A stretch of DNA of 64,000 nucleotides. Origin: Streptomyces canus 299MFChir4.1. GTDB taxonomy: Bacteria; Actinomycetota; Actinomycetes; Streptomycetales; Streptomycetaceae. The position numbers and the translations under genes are program-made. The notes beneath the pieces are model-generated. The model made no database searches, was not told the DNA's origin, and worked only from the letters and a program-made list of their open reading frames with translations. Below are positions 24,942-35,218 of the stretch, in pieces; within the stretch, counting starts at the first letter, position 1, and each line of letters starts with the position of its first letter. The stretch is from positions 344,939 through 408,938 of the forward strand of contig NZ_KB911585.1 in NCBI RefSeq assembly GCF_000383615.1, read 5' to 3'.

Positions 24942-25412
24942 TCAGCCGAACTGACCGACCACGTAGTCGCCGGCCGGCTGCTGGGTCATGACGTTCAGCC
25001 GGTTGAAGGCGTTGATGACGGCGATCAGGGAGACCAGCGCGAGGAGCTGGTCCTCGTCGTAGTGCTTGGCCGCGTTCTCCCAGACCTCGTCCGAGACTCC
25101 CGTCCCGTCGGCGAGGCGGGTCCCCTGCTCCGCCAGCTCCAGGGCGGCCCGCTCGGCCTCGGTGAAGACCTTGGCCTCACGCCAGGCAGCGACCATGTGC
25201 AGACGCTGCGCGGTCTCGCCCGCGGCGGCGGCCTCCTTGGTGTGCATGTCGAGGCAGAACCCGCAGCCGTTGATCTGGCTCGCGCGGATCTTCACCAGTT
25301 CCTGGGTCGTCATCGGCAGTCCCGAGTCCGTGACCACCTTGCCCGCCATGGCGAAGTGCTTGAGCAGCTTGCCTGCCAGGGGGCTGGTGAAGACGTCGAG
25401 TCGGGCTTCCAT
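24942..25412 (-). CDS. AhpD-family carboxymuconolactone decarboxylase-like protein
   Basis: The product has 156 residues from the ATG at 25412 (GAAGGAG six bases upstream). CGFCLDMH at about residues 53-60 is the CxxC..H redox motif of AhpD-type alkylhydroperoxidases, preceded by RASQINGC as in the family. It probably acts as a small cytoplasmic disulfide reductase or peroxidase in oxidative stress. It is a single gene; no AhpC is adjacent. Confidence 0.9.
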   Translation of the reverse strand: MEARLDVFTSPLAGKLLKHFAMAGKVVTDSGLPMTTQELVKIRASQINGCGFCLDMHTKEAAAAGETAQRLHMVAAWREAKVFTEAERAALELAEQGTRLADGTGVSDEVWENAAKHYDEDQLLALVSLIAVINAFNRLNVMTQQPAGDYVVGQFG

Positions 25413-25502
25413 GGTGTGCTCCTTCGGCCGTTGTTGATGGCTACACACCTATGACTGAATGGCCCGGCGGATTGTGACACGCACGGATGTGACCTGCGTC
25501 TC

Positions 25503-26204
25503 CTAGTCTCCGTAGGCCTGCTTCCAGCGGGTCCGGTGCCGGGCGTCGCCCTGACCGCGGCCGTTCACCCCGGCCAGCGACACGAGGGAGGCGCCGTTGT
25601 TCCACAGGCCGAGGAGGTCGCGGTGGACGGCGAGGATGTCGTGCTCCACGGCGAACCTCTCGGAGGGGCCGGTGAAGCGCGAGGTCGTGACGAAGACGGC
25701 CACGTCGGCGCGGAAGTGCACCCGCGCGCCCAGCAGATCGCGCAGCTCTCGGTTGGGGACGGCCCTGCTCGGTGCGTACCGTTTGCACTGGACGACCATC
25801 GTCCGGCCGTCCGGCAACCGCCCGAGGACATCGGCTCCGTTGTCTCCCGCGCCACCCACCCGGCGGACCTCCATGCAGCCGTCCCGGCGGCACAGCGCCG
25901 CGACCAGTTCCTCGAACTCGGTGCCCGTCATGACGTCCACCTCGGCGAGGGTCCGCCGGCCGGCCCGCACCGCGTCCTCCTGGCGCCACCGATGGTCCCG
26001 GCCGCGCAGCAGCCGGTCCGTGCGCCATAGCCACCAACCGATCGTCCCCGCGGCACCGACCAGGAGGAAACCCAACAGATACGGCCACACGCGCGTCCAG
26101 AACACCATCAGGAGGACCAGCGCCAGCGCGCCGCCTCCCGCGCCCCACTTGATCCTCCGCGCCCGCATTCTGCCAGCGGCCGTACTCCGTCGACGCCTGG
26201 CCAC
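25503..26204 (-). CDS. Mrr-like restriction-endonuclease-fold membrane protein
   Basis: The product has 233 residues from the GTG at 26204, chosen because GGGGGAGG lies five bases upstream; an ATG at 26279 would add 25 residues. Two hydrophobic segments near 24-60 anchor the N-terminus. The C-terminal half is an Mrr_cat domain: GTEFEELVAALCRRDG, GADVLGRLPDGRTMVVQCKRY (the D-QxK active site) and VFVTTSRFTGPS. Membrane-bound Mrr-like proteins are widespread in Streptomyces; whether they cut modified DNA or have another role is unknown. It is a single gene with no modification partner. Confidence 0.82.
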   Translation of the reverse strand: MARRRRSTAAGRMRARRIKWGAGGGALALVLLMVFWTRVWPYLLGFLLVGAAGTIGWWLWRTDRLLRGRDHRWRQEDAVRAGRRTLAEVDVMTGTEFEELVAALCRRDGCMEVRRVGGAGDNGADVLGRLPDGRTMVVQCKRYAPSRAVPNRELRDLLGARVHFRADVAVFVTTSRFTGPSERFAVEHDILAVHRDLLGLWNNGASLVSLAGVNGRGQGDARHRTRWKQAYGD

Positions 26205-26347
26205 GGCGACCTCCCCCGGTGTCCCTGTCCAGAAGTCTGGGCAGTCCAGGAGGGCGCGGGAAGGGCGCGAGTCGGCCATGTCCGAGCAGTGGCCTTGGAC
26301 GCCGGTCGGCCGCGGCACCGAGGCACCGCGGCCGGCCGGGGAACGGG

Positions 26348-27406
26348 TCAGCCCTGGACGGGCTTGCCGCGGCCCCAGGCCCAGGCGAGGCGGTCGGCGC
26401 CGGTCTGGTTGGTGGTCTCCAGCCACGGGCGGTCGGCGGGCCCGACGAGCTTCTGCACCGAGTAGATGTCGTCGGTGCGCAGGCCCGGCCAGTACACCGA
26501 GCCCATCTTCAGCTCGCGGAAGGTGTCGGTGACGGCCTGCACGTAGTTGACGAAGTTGTCGTCCGGGGTCTTCACGTTGTAGTTCAGACCGGTCGTCATC
26601 GGCGCGCCGAACTCGTCCGCCACGGTCCGGTTCGCGCAGTCGCCGATGCGCACCTTCAGGTCGGCGACCCACTCGTCGTAGGTGGCGTACGACTTCCAGA
26701 AGCCGTAGTGGTGCAGCGACAGGTAGGTGCCCTTCAGGCGCGGGTCGGCGCACACCGTGGTGACGTGGTCGTTGTAGTCGGCGCCGCTGACGAAGACGCG
26801 GTTGCGCGGCACGGACTTGTAGGTGTCGAGCCACTTCGCGGCGATGTCGGCCCACTGGGCGTCGGTGTAGCCGTGCGGCTCGTTCATCGGCTCGAAGTAG
26901 ACCCGGGAGTTGCCCTTGTAGGCCTTGACGACGGTGTTCCACATCGGCCAGTAGGTGGCCTCGTCGTCGATGAAGCCGTCCTTGCGGTCGCCCGTGCCCT
27001 CCCAGTAGGACACGATGACCTTGAAGCCGTGGGCCGTCGCGGCGTCTATGACGCCCCGGTACGACTTCCAGTAGGAGCCGTTGACGGTGTACGGGTTGAT
27101 CGGCAGCCGTACGGTGTTCGCGCCGAGGTTGGCGCGGAACGCCGAGATGACGCGGCTCGCCTTGGTGTACGTCTGGGCGTAGGTGTCGGAGGTCGACAGG
27201 CCCGACAGCTGAAGCTCGTCGTCGGCGAAGTTGTCGCGCGGGTCGGCCCAGTTGACGCCCTTGAACTGGGTCGTGTCGGTGGTCGGCGCGGCGGCGGAGG
27301 CGGGGCTGCCGGTGAGGGTGGCGCCGCTGATCGCGGCGATCGCGACGGCGACGAGCGAGGCACGCAGCCTCGGGGCGCGACGGGTGCTGACGGGGGTCTT
27401 GCGCAT
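26348..27406 (-). CDS. Secreted GH5-family glycoside hydrolase
   Basis: This 352-residue protein has a Sec signal peptide: basic MRKTPVSTRRAPRLR, a hydrophobic core and ASA-A near residues 37-40. The catalytic barrel shows GVNWADPRDNF, VRLPINPYT, YFEPMNEPHG with the acid/base glutamate (NEP) and VADEFGAPM with the nucleophile glutamate, as in GH5 mannanases and glucanases. No carbohydrate-binding module is attached. A perfect LacI-type palindrome lies 26 bp upstream, and a LacI gene runs divergently, so expression is probably induced by the released oligosaccharide. Confidence 0.88.
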   Translation of the reverse strand: MRKTPVSTRRAPRLRASLVAVAIAAISGATLTGSPASAAAPTTDTTQFKGVNWADPRDNFADDELQLSGLSTSDTYAQTYTKASRVISAFRANLGANTVRLPINPYTVNGSYWKSYRGVIDAATAHGFKVIVSYWEGTGDRKDGFIDDEATYWPMWNTVVKAYKGNSRVYFEPMNEPHGYTDAQWADIAAKWLDTYKSVPRNRVFVSGADYNDHVTTVCADPRLKGTYLSLHHYGFWKSYATYDEWVADLKVRIGDCANRTVADEFGAPMTTGLNYNVKTPDDNFVNYVQAVTDTFRELKMGSVYWPGLRTDDIYSVQKLVGPADRPWLETTNQTGADRLAWAWGRGKPVQG

Positions 27407-27431
27407 CGACCAAACCCTTTCGGAATGACAG

Positions 27432-27449
27432 CATGTTTACGTAAACATG
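27432..27449. promoter_or_regulatory. Perfect 18-bp operator between GH5 and LacI genes
   Basis: CATGTTTACGTAAACATG is fully palindromic. It lies between the divergent GH5 gene (26 bp away) and the LacI regulator (about 105 bp away). It has the central CG expected of a LacI-family site and differs from the AAAACGTTTT sites of the other locus. Confidence 0.75.
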
Positions 27450-27554
27450 ACGGCGCCGGAATCGTGGCATCCGCCTCGGCGACCGTCAAGGTTTCCCACA
27501 CGTAACATCCGGTGCGACACGCAACAGGTTTGCGTGCGGACGGAGGAGGCAGCA

Positions 27555-28601
27555 GTGGTGGAGCGGGGAGGTTCCGGTGTCCCCGGGGGCCGGCGCAAGC
27601 AGCGCGTGTCCATGGCGGACGTCGCCAAGCTCGCGGGCGTCTCCTCGCAGACCGTCTCACGGGTCTCCAACGGTCACCCCGGGGTGATCAGTTCGACGCG
27701 CGAGCAGGTCCTGGCGGCGATGCGGGAACTGGGGTACCGGCCCAACAGTGCCGCACGGGCCCTGCGCTACGGCCAGTTCAACACCATCGGCGTGATCCTG
27801 TTCAGCCTGTCCTCCACGGGCAACAGCCGCACGGTGGAGGCGATCGCCACGCACGCGGCGGCCGAGGGCTACGCGATCACGCTGATCCCCATCGACGTGC
27901 CGACGCAGGACAACGTCCTGGGCGCCTTCACGCGCATGGGTGAGCTGGCCGTCGACGCGGTCATCGTCATCATGGAGATTCATCTCCTCGACACCGGGAC
28001 GGTGCAGCTGCCGCCCGGGGTGCATGTCGTCGTGGTGGACTCCGACGCAGGCGACCGCTACAGCGTGGTCGACACCGATCAGGCGGACGGCGCCCGGCAG
28101 GCCGTGCGGCATCTGCTCGACCTGGGCCATCGGACCGTATGGCATGTGACCGGTCCGCAGGCGTCCTTCGCGGGGCAGCGGCGGGCCCATGCCTGGCGTG
28201 CGGTGCTCCGGGAGGCCGGGCGGCCGGTGCCGCCCGCGCTGTACGGGGACTGGTCGGCCGAGTCCGGTTACGCGGCCGGGCTCGTGCTCGCCGACCCACC
28301 GGACTGCACGGCCGTGTTCGCCGCCAACGACCAGATGGCGCTGGGGCTGCTGCGCGCGTTCCACGAGCGGGGGCTGTCCGTGCCGTACGACGTCAGCGTG
28401 GTCGGTTTCGACGACATTCCCGACGCGGCGTTCTTCGTGCCGCCGCTCACCACCGTCCACCAGGACTTCGCGGAGGTGGGGCACCGCTGTGTCCAGAAGG
28501 TGCTGGAGCAGATCCGCGCGGGTGGCGGCGGACAGCCCGGAACCGATCTCGTCCCGACGCGCCTGGTGGTGAGGGGCAGTACCGCGGCGCCGCGGTGCTG
28601 A
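27555..28601 (+). CDS. LacI-family transcriptional regulator of the GH5 gene
   Basis: The product has 348 residues from the GTG at 27555, chosen for GGAGGAGG five bases upstream. HTH and hinge are VSMADVAKLAGVSSQTVSRVSNGH; the effector domain shows NTIGVILFSLSSTGN, AVFAANDQMALGLLRAFHERG, VVGFDDIPDAAFFVPPLTTVHQ. It most likely represses the divergent GH5 gene through the palindrome at 27432 and is inactivated by an oligosaccharide. No transporter for that sugar is adjacent. Confidence 0.9.
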   Translation: MVERGGSGVPGGRRKQRVSMADVAKLAGVSSQTVSRVSNGHPGVISSTREQVLAAMRELGYRPNSAARALRYGQFNTIGVILFSLSSTGNSRTVEAIATHAAAEGYAITLIPIDVPTQDNVLGAFTRMGELAVDAVIVIMEIHLLDTGTVQLPPGVHVVVVDSDAGDRYSVVDTDQADGARQAVRHLLDLGHRTVWHVTGPQASFAGQRRAHAWRAVLREAGRPVPPALYGDWSAESGYAAGLVLADPPDCTAVFAANDQMALGLLRAFHERGLSVPYDVSVVGFDDIPDAAFFVPPLTTVHQDFAEVGHRCVQKVLEQIRAGGGGQPGTDLVPTRLVVRGSTAAPRC

Positions 28602-28696
28602 CGCCGGTCGGATCGCGGGGCGGACGCCCGCGTCGGCGAGTGGCCCTGCATGATCTGAGGGGGCGAGGTGTTCACGAGGAACCGGGGGAAACGGCT

Positions 28697-29446
28697 GTGA
28701 TCGTGTGGGTCAACGGGGCTTTCGGCAGCGGGAAGACCACGCTCGTGGAGGAACTGCGCCCGCGGTGGCCCGAGGCGCTGGTCCTCGACCCGGAGACGGT
28801 CGGCTATGTGCTGCGGGAGATCGTGGACGTGCCGACCGGCGACTTCCAGGATCTGCCGCTGTGGCGGCGACAGGTCGCCGGCCTGGCCGTCGGCCTGGTC
28901 GAGGAGTACCGGCGCCCGCTTCTGGTCCCCATGACCCTGGTCAACCCGGCGTACCTGGACGAGATCTTCGGCGCCCTGAAGGCCGCGGACGTCGTCGTCC
29001 ACCACTTCTTCCTCAAGGTCGCTCCGGAGGTCCTGGCACGGCGGATCGACGCACGGAGCTTCTTCCCCGACGACCTGGCCCGGGAGGAACGCGTGCGGGC
29101 TTGGTGCAAGGCCCGCATCGAGGCGTGCACGGCCGCGGTCGACACCCTGCCCGGTGACACGGTGTTCCTCGACGGCGAGTCCACCCCGCGGGAACTGGCC
29201 GGCCAGGTGCTCGCCCACGTCGGTTTGGTCTCCCGGAAGACGATGCCGCAGACGGCCGTTCCCGACGGGACGCGCGGCCGGCTCCAGGGGATCGACATGG
29301 TGGTCCCGGCCGGAGGGCCACGGCTGGGCGGCCTCCTGCACGGCACGGTCGGCGACGCCCTCGGTGCCCCCCCGTACCCCGGGCCGGACAAGAGACGGCC
29401 GACCGGGCCGCCGGACCATGACAGTCGCCACGAGCGGGGAGCGTGA
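28697..29446 (+). CDS. TmrB-like P-loop ATPase/kinase
   Basis: The product has 249 residues from a GTG at 28697 (GGGGGA seven bases upstream). It opens with VIVWVNGAFGSGKTT, a Walker A at the extreme N-terminus. DFQDLPLWRR, LLVPMTLVNPAY, VVHHFFLKV follow in the order seen in Bacillus TmrB, the tunicamycin-resistance ATP-binding protein. The last 50 residues are basic and unique. Family members are P-loop kinases that may phosphorylate or bind small molecules. A tunicamycin role is not shown; no antibiotic genes lie nearby. Confidence 0.75.
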   Translation: MIVWVNGAFGSGKTTLVEELRPRWPEALVLDPETVGYVLREIVDVPTGDFQDLPLWRRQVAGLAVGLVEEYRRPLLVPMTLVNPAYLDEIFGALKAADVVVHHFFLKVAPEVLARRIDARSFFPDDLAREERVRAWCKARIEACTAAVDTLPGDTVFLDGESTPRELAGQVLAHVGLVSRKTMPQTAVPDGTRGRLQGIDMVVPAGGPRLGGLLHGTVGDALGAPPYPGPDKRRPTGPPDHDSRHERGA

Positions 29447-29463
29447 CCTCCCCGCCTCATGAC

Positions 29464-29485
29464 GACTGTTCTCCCGAGAACGGTC
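29464..29485. terminator. Hairpin between TmrB-like gene and icmF
   Basis: GACTGTTCTC and GAGAACGGTC pair around CC with one wobble. It lies 17 bp after the TmrB-like stop and touches the icmF stop codon, so it may serve both convergent transcripts. Confidence 0.5.
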
Positions 29486-32400
29486 AGACGTTGCGCCGGT
29501 ACTGGCCGCCGACCTCGAAGAAGGCCTCCGTGATCTGCTGGAGCGAGCAGACCCGGGTGGCGTCCATGAGCACCGCGAACACGTTCTCGCCGCGTACCGC
29601 CGCGTCCTTGAGGGCGGCCAGGGCGGCCTGGGCCTCGTCGTGGTGGCGGGCGTGGAAGTCCCGTACCCGCTCCAGCTGGGACTGCTTCTCCTCCTCGGTG
29701 GCGCGGGCGAGTTCGACGACACCGGGCTCGGCGGAGTCGGCGTGGGGGTTGCGGAAGGTGTTGACGCCGATCAGGGGCAGGGAGCCGTCGTGCTTACGCT
29801 GCTCGTAGAGCATCGACTCGTCCTGGATACGGCCGCGCTGGTAGCCGGTCTCCATCGCGCCGAGCACGCCACCGCGTTCGCTGATCCGCTCGAACTCCTG
29901 GAGCACGGCTTCCTCGACCAGGTCGGTGAGTTCGTCGATGATGAACGACCCCTGGAGCGGGTTCTCGTTCATCGCCAGGCCCCACTCCCGGTTGATGATC
30001 AGCTGGATGGCCAGGGCCCGGCGGACGGACTCCTCGGTGGGGGTGGTCACGGCCTCGTCGTAGGCGTTGGTGTGCAGGCTGTTGCAGTTGTCGTAGATGG
30101 CGATGAGCGCCTGGAGCGTGGTGCGGATGTCGTTGAAGTCCATCTCCTGCGCGTGCAGGGAGCGTCCGGAGGTCTGGACGTGGTACTTCAGCTTCTGGCT
30201 GCGCTCGCCGGCGCCGTACTTCTCCTTCATCGCGACCGCCCAGATCCGGCGGGCGACCCGGCCGAGGACCGAGTACTCGGGGTCCATGCCGTTGGAGAAG
30301 AAGAACGACAGGTTGGGGGCGAAGTCGTCGACGCGCATGCCGCGGGCGAGGTAGGCCTCGACGTAGGTGAAGCCGTTGGCCAGGGTGAAGGCGAGCTGGC
30401 TGATGGGGTTCGCCCCGGCTTCGGCGATGTGGTAGCCGGAGATGGACACCGAGTAGAAGTTGCGGACCTGCTGCTGGATGAACCACTCCTGGATGTCGGC
30501 CATCATCCGCAGGGAGAACTCGGTGGAGAACAGACAGGTGTTCTGGCCCTGGTCCTCCTTGAGGATGTCGGCCTGCACGGTGCCGCGCACGTTCGCCAGC
30601 GCGTGCGCGCGCAGTTCGGCCGCTTCCTCGGGCGAGGGGTCACGGCCCTCCTCGGCACGGAACCGCTCGGTCCGCTGGTCGATCGCCGTGTTGAGGAAGA
30701 ACGCCAGGACGGCCGGTGCGGGTCCGTTGATCGTCATCGACACCGAGGTCGTGGGCGCCACCAGGTCGAAGCCGTCGTAGAGCGCCTTCATGTCCTCCAG
30801 GGTGGCCACCGAGACGCCGGAGGTGCCGACCTTGCCGTAGATGTCGGGGCGTTCGTCGGGGTCACGGCCGTAGAGAGTGACGGAGTCGAAGGCGGTGGAC
30901 AGGCGGGTCGCCGGCTGGCCCTCCGACAGGAGCTTGAAGCGTCGGTTGGTGCGGAAGGGGTCGCCCTCGCCGGCGAACATCCGGGCCGGGTCCTCGCCGT
31001 CGCGCTTGAAGGGGAACACGCCGGCGGTGAAGGGGAAGTGGCCGGGCAGGTTCTCCGCCCGCCAGAACCGGACCAGTTCGCCGTGGTCGGTGAAGCGGGG
31101 CAGGGCGACGCGGGGGATCTTGTTGCCCGACAGGGACTCGCGGGTCAGCTTGGTGCGGATCTCCCGGTCCCGCACCTTCACGACCTGCTCGTCGCCGGAG
31201 TAGGAGGCGATCACCGAGGGCCAGTTCGTGATCTGTTCAGTGATCTCGTACGGCAGCTGCCGACGCGCCTCGGTCAGCAGGGACCGTACGTCCTCGGAAT
31301 CCAGGCCGGCGTCGGCGAGTTCGGCCTCGACGAGCTCCAGCCGCTGAACTCGCCGTGTCTGTTCGGCCAGTTGAAGTGTCTCGGCGTGGTAGCCGCGGAC
31401 GGCATCGGTGATCTCGGCGAGGTAGCGCACCCGGTCCGCGGGGACCACCTGGCGGATGCCGGAGGAATGCCGTACGTCCACCGGGACCAGGGCCCCCTCG
31501 GACAGCGTCAGGCCCTTCTCCGCCAGAATGCTCTTCAGGTGCTGGTGGAGCGCGGTGACGCCGTCGTCGTTGAAGGTGGCCGCGGAGGTGCCGTACACAG
31601 GCATGTCCTCGGGCCGCTTGCCGAACGCCTCGCGGTTGCGGACCAGTTGGCGGCCCACGTCCCGCAGCGCGTCCTTGGCACCGCGCCGCTCGAACTTGTT
31701 GATCGCCACGACGTCGGCGAAGTCGAGCATGTCGATCTTCTCCAGCTGCGAGGCCGCGCCGAACTCCGGAGTCATCACGTACAGGGACGCGTCGACGAAC
31801 GGCACGATCGCCGCGTCGCCCTGGCCGATGCCCGGCGTCTCCACGATCACCAGGTCGAATCCGGCGGCCTTCACGACGTCGATCACGTCGGAGAGGTGCT
31901 CGGGCAGCTCGCGGCTGCCCCGGGTGGCGAGGCTGCGGAAGAACACCCGGTCGCCGTCGAGGGAGTTCATCCGGATCCGGTCGCCGAGCAGCGCTCCGCC
32001 GCCCCGCCGACGCGTCGGGTCGACCGCGATCACGGCGATGCGCAGGGCGTCCCGCTGGTCGACGCGGAACCTTCGTACCAACTCGTCGGTCAGGGACGAC
32101 TTCCCGGAGCCGCCGGTGCCGGTGATACCGAGCACCGGCACGTTGCGCGCGGCCGCCGTGGTCCGCAGTTCGCGTCGGAACTCCTCGGGCAGCTTGCCGA
32201 GTTCGGCACCGGTGAGGGCACGGGCGATCGCGAAACGGTCGCCGGTCAGCACCGCGGTGAGGTCGGCCGGCCTGCCGTCCCAGAGGTCGAAGTCGCAGTC
32301 CTTGACGACGGTGTTGACCATTCCCGCGAGCCCCAGTCGCTGGCCGTCCTCGGGGGAGAAGATCGTCACCCCGCTCTCCCGGAGCCGGGCGATCTCCTCC

Positions 32401-32714
32401 GGCACGATCACTCCGCCACCGCCGCCCACCACCCGGATGTGCTCCGCGCCCTGCTTCCGCAGCGAGGCCACCAGGTACTCGAAGTACTCCACATGTCCGC
32501 CCTGGTAGGACGAGACCGCCACGCCGTGCGCGTCCTCCTCCAGAGCCGCGTCCACGACCTCCCGCACGGACCGGTTGTGGCCGAGGTGGATGACTTCGGC
32601 GCCCTGCGACTGGAAGATCCGTCGCATGATGTTGATCGAGGCGTCGTGCCCGTCGAACAGCGCCGAGGCGGTGACCAGGCGGACGGGGTGGACGGGGCGA
32701 TGCAGATCGCTCAT
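29484..32714 (-). CDS. icmF: Fused isobutyryl-CoA mutase (B12-binding + G-protein chaperone + mutase)
   Basis: The product has 1,076 residues from the ATG at 32714 (GGAAGG upstream), the normal IcmF length. Domains in order: a B12-binding domain with FDGHDASIN at 20-28 (H23 ligates cobalt); a MeaB-like GTPase with Walker A GTGGSGKS at 199-206 and a NKFERRG specificity loop; and the mutase barrel with SGYHIAEAGANPISQLAFT. It interconverts isobutyryl-CoA and n-butyryl-CoA (some forms use pivalyl- or isovaleryl-CoA) and repairs its own cofactor through the GTPase. Streptomyces use it to feed branched-chain precursors into polyketide and fatty acid synthesis. A palindrome overlaps the promoter region. 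Confidence 0.93.
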   Translation of the reverse strand: MSDLHRPVHPVRLVTASALFDGHDASINIMRRIFQSQGAEVIHLGHNRSVREVVDAALEEDAHGVAVSSYQGGHVEYFEYLVASLRKQGAEHIRVVGGGGGVIVPEEIARLRESGVTIFSPEDGQRLGLAGMVNTVVKDCDFDLWDGRPADLTAVLTGDRFAIARALTGAELGKLPEEFRRELRTTAAARNVPVLGITGTGGSGKSSLTDELVRRFRVDQRDALRIAVIAVDPTRRRGGGALLGDRIRMNSLDGDRVFFRSLATRGSRELPEHLSDVIDVVKAAGFDLVIVETPGIGQGDAAIVPFVDASLYVMTPEFGAASQLEKIDMLDFADVVAINKFERRGAKDALRDVGRQLVRNREAFGKRPEDMPVYGTSAATFNDDGVTALHQHLKSILAEKGLTLSEGALVPVDVRHSSGIRQVVPADRVRYLAEITDAVRGYHAETLQLAEQTRRVQRLELVEAELADAGLDSEDVRSLLTEARRQLPYEITEQITNWPSVIASYSGDEQVVKVRDREIRTKLTRESLSGNKIPRVALPRFTDHGELVRFWRAENLPGHFPFTAGVFPFKRDGEDPARMFAGEGDPFRTNRRFKLLSEGQPATRLSTAFDSVTLYGRDPDERPDIYGKVGTSGVSVATLEDMKALYDGFDLVAPTTSVSMTINGPAPAVLAFFLNTAIDQRTERFRAEEGRDPSPEEAAELRAHALANVRGTVQADILKEDQGQNTCLFSTEFSLRMMADIQEWFIQQQVRNFYSVSISGYHIAEAGANPISQLAFTLANGFTYVEAYLARGMRVDDFAPNLSFFFSNGMDPEYSVLGRVARRIWAVAMKEKYGAGERSQKLKYHVQTSGRSLHAQEMDFNDIRTTLQALIAIYDNCNSLHTNAYDEAVTTPTEESVRRALAIQLIINREWGLAMNENPLQGSFIIDELTDLVEEAVLQEFERISERGGVLGAMETGYQRGRIQDESMLYEQRKHDGSLPLIGVNTFRNPHADSAEPGVVELARATEEEKQSQLERVRDFHARHHDEAQAALAALKDAAVRGENVFAVLMDATRVCSLQQITEAFFEVGGQYRRNV

Positions 32715-33135
32715 GGCGGAGCCTTCCCGGGGCACGTCGAAGAACGCGAGCTGAGAAAATAGTAGGACGTCCTAGTAAATATACGGGGTCGGGGTGAGGA
32801 GAAGCACAACGGATCGCCCGGACGGCGGAGCGCCCCACGCTCCCGCGCAGGGGGCCGGGTCGGCGACGGCTACGGCCATGCGCCGCCACCGATGGCGATC
32901 ACGCCGGTTCCGGTGCTCGCACGTCGACGGCCTCCCGACCCGGCTGCCGCGACCGTCTCAGCCGAGAAGGCCGAGGGTCGGCTGCCAGCTTTGCGGGTGC
33001 GCCGTCAGCCCGCCCGCGAACAGGGGGACGAGCAGCACACCGAGCACACCTGCGCCATGGCGGTTCACCTGCTCCACCCCCGTACGGATGCCTCACACCA
33101 CCCGGGCACCGGACCGCCGCCCGGGTACCCCGCCC
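32715..33135. other. 421-bp region upstream of icmF, no confident gene
   Basis: The first 60 bp hold the icmF leader and the TAGGACGTCCTA palindrome in an AT-richer patch. The remainder is GC-rich. A possible 39-codon minus-strand frame (32958-33077, GTG start, hydrophobic VLGVLLVPLFAGGL segment) is visible but has no good ribosome site, so I do not call it. Confidence 0.5.
32763..32774. promoter_or_regulatory. Palindrome in the icmF promoter region
   Basis: TAGGACGTCCTA is a perfect 12-bp palindrome 49 bp upstream of the icmF ATG, set in the AT-rich stretch that should hold the promoter. It may bind a TetR- or MerR-type regulator of acyl-CoA metabolism (inference). Confidence 0.5.
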
Positions 33136-34050
33136 TCACGGCTTCGCACCCGATCCGTCGTGCAGCAGGGGCACTTCGCGGGCCCCGGTCAGCCGGGTGC
33201 GCAGATGCGCCACGTCCTGGCCGGGGGGTCGGCCGTGGGCGCGGCGGTACTCACGGCTGAACTGGGTGGCGCTGGCGTATCCGACCTCCTGGGCGACCTG
33301 AGCCGCCGTCATGTCCCGGGTGAACAGCAGCCGACGGGCCTGCTGGAGCCGCAGATGCTTCTGGAACCGCAACGGGCTCATGCCGGTGGCGGCCTTGAAG
33401 TGACGGTGCAGGGTGGCCGGGCTCATCCGGGCGACCTCGGCGATCTCATCGATGCCGAGCGGCTCGGCGTAGCGGTCGCGGATCCAGCGGGCGGTCGTAC
33501 GGATGCGGGCGGCGGCGGAGTCGGCGAGCGACCAGTGACGCAGCATGGGGCCGAGCGGACTGCGCAGCATCCGGTAGAGGATCTCGGTCTCGATCCGGGG
33601 GCCGAGGGGGCCGATGTCCTCGGGGGTGCCGCAGAGGCGGACCCAGCGCGTGACCGCGTCGACGAGTTCCGGAGCCATCGGCGCGGTGACCGCCGCAGCG
33701 GCGGCCGGCGGCGCGGGAGGGCCGGCCTCCGCCAGCTCCAGTTGGAGCGCGGCGAGCGCCTGATGGTCGAGCCGCATGACGGCGGCACGGTAGGGAACCT
33801 TCTCAAAGGTCGCGGTGACCGGCAGGTCGAGGGTGAAGAAGGCCATCGCACCGGGCGGCGTGATCCAGCTGTGCTCACCCGCCACGGTCCGCTTGTGGCC
33901 GTCGGCGATGAAGCAGATCATCGGCTCGTACGTCACCTCCATCGGCTCGATGAGTTCGTCGAGCGCGACCAGCGACAGCTTGGGCACGGCGGTCTCCGAC
34001 CACGGCCCCACGCAGTGCCGCTCGATGGCGTGAGCCAGCTGGTCCAGCAT
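33136..34050 (-). CDS. AraC-family regulator with AraC_N sensory domain
   Basis: This 304-residue regulator has an N-terminal AraC_N cupin-like domain (YEPMICFIADGHKRTVAGEHSW) and a C-terminal double helix-turn-helix (IDEIAEVARMSPATLHRHFKAATGMSPLRFQK..RLLFTRDMTAAQVAQEVGYASATQFSREYRRAHG). GAAGGG lies seven bases before the ATG. It is divergent from an aldo/keto reductase gene 88 bp away. This regulator-reductase pair is common in actinomycetes, and the reductase is its likely target. Confidence 0.92.
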   Translation of the reverse strand: MLDQLAHAIERHCVGPWSETAVPKLSLVALDELIEPMEVTYEPMICFIADGHKRTVAGEHSWITPPGAMAFFTLDLPVTATFEKVPYRAAVMRLDHQALAALQLELAEAGPPAPPAAAAAVTAPMAPELVDAVTRWVRLCGTPEDIGPLGPRIETEILYRMLRSPLGPMLRHWSLADSAAARIRTTARWIRDRYAEPLGIDEIAEVARMSPATLHRHFKAATGMSPLRFQKHLRLQQARRLLFTRDMTAAQVAQEVGYASATQFSREYRRAHGRPPGQDVAHLRTRLTGAREVPLLHDGSGAKP

Positions 34051-34069
34051 GCGAACACCCTTCGCCTGA

Positions 34070-35143
<1,074 letters not shown>

Positions 35144-35218
35144 CCGCCGCCCGTGCGGGGTGCGTGCCACCCGGCACGGCATGCTCCCCTCGCTCACCCC
35201 GGTCCGCCTGACTTATGG

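Noticed and set aside
29640-32762. 1,040-codon plus-strand frame opposite icmF
   Set aside because: High-GC antisense shadow; the minus strand encodes a complete, motif-rich mutase.
32958-33077. A 39-codon hydrophobic peptide gene between icmF and the AraC gene
   Set aside because: It has a GTG start without a ribosome site and no recognisable family.
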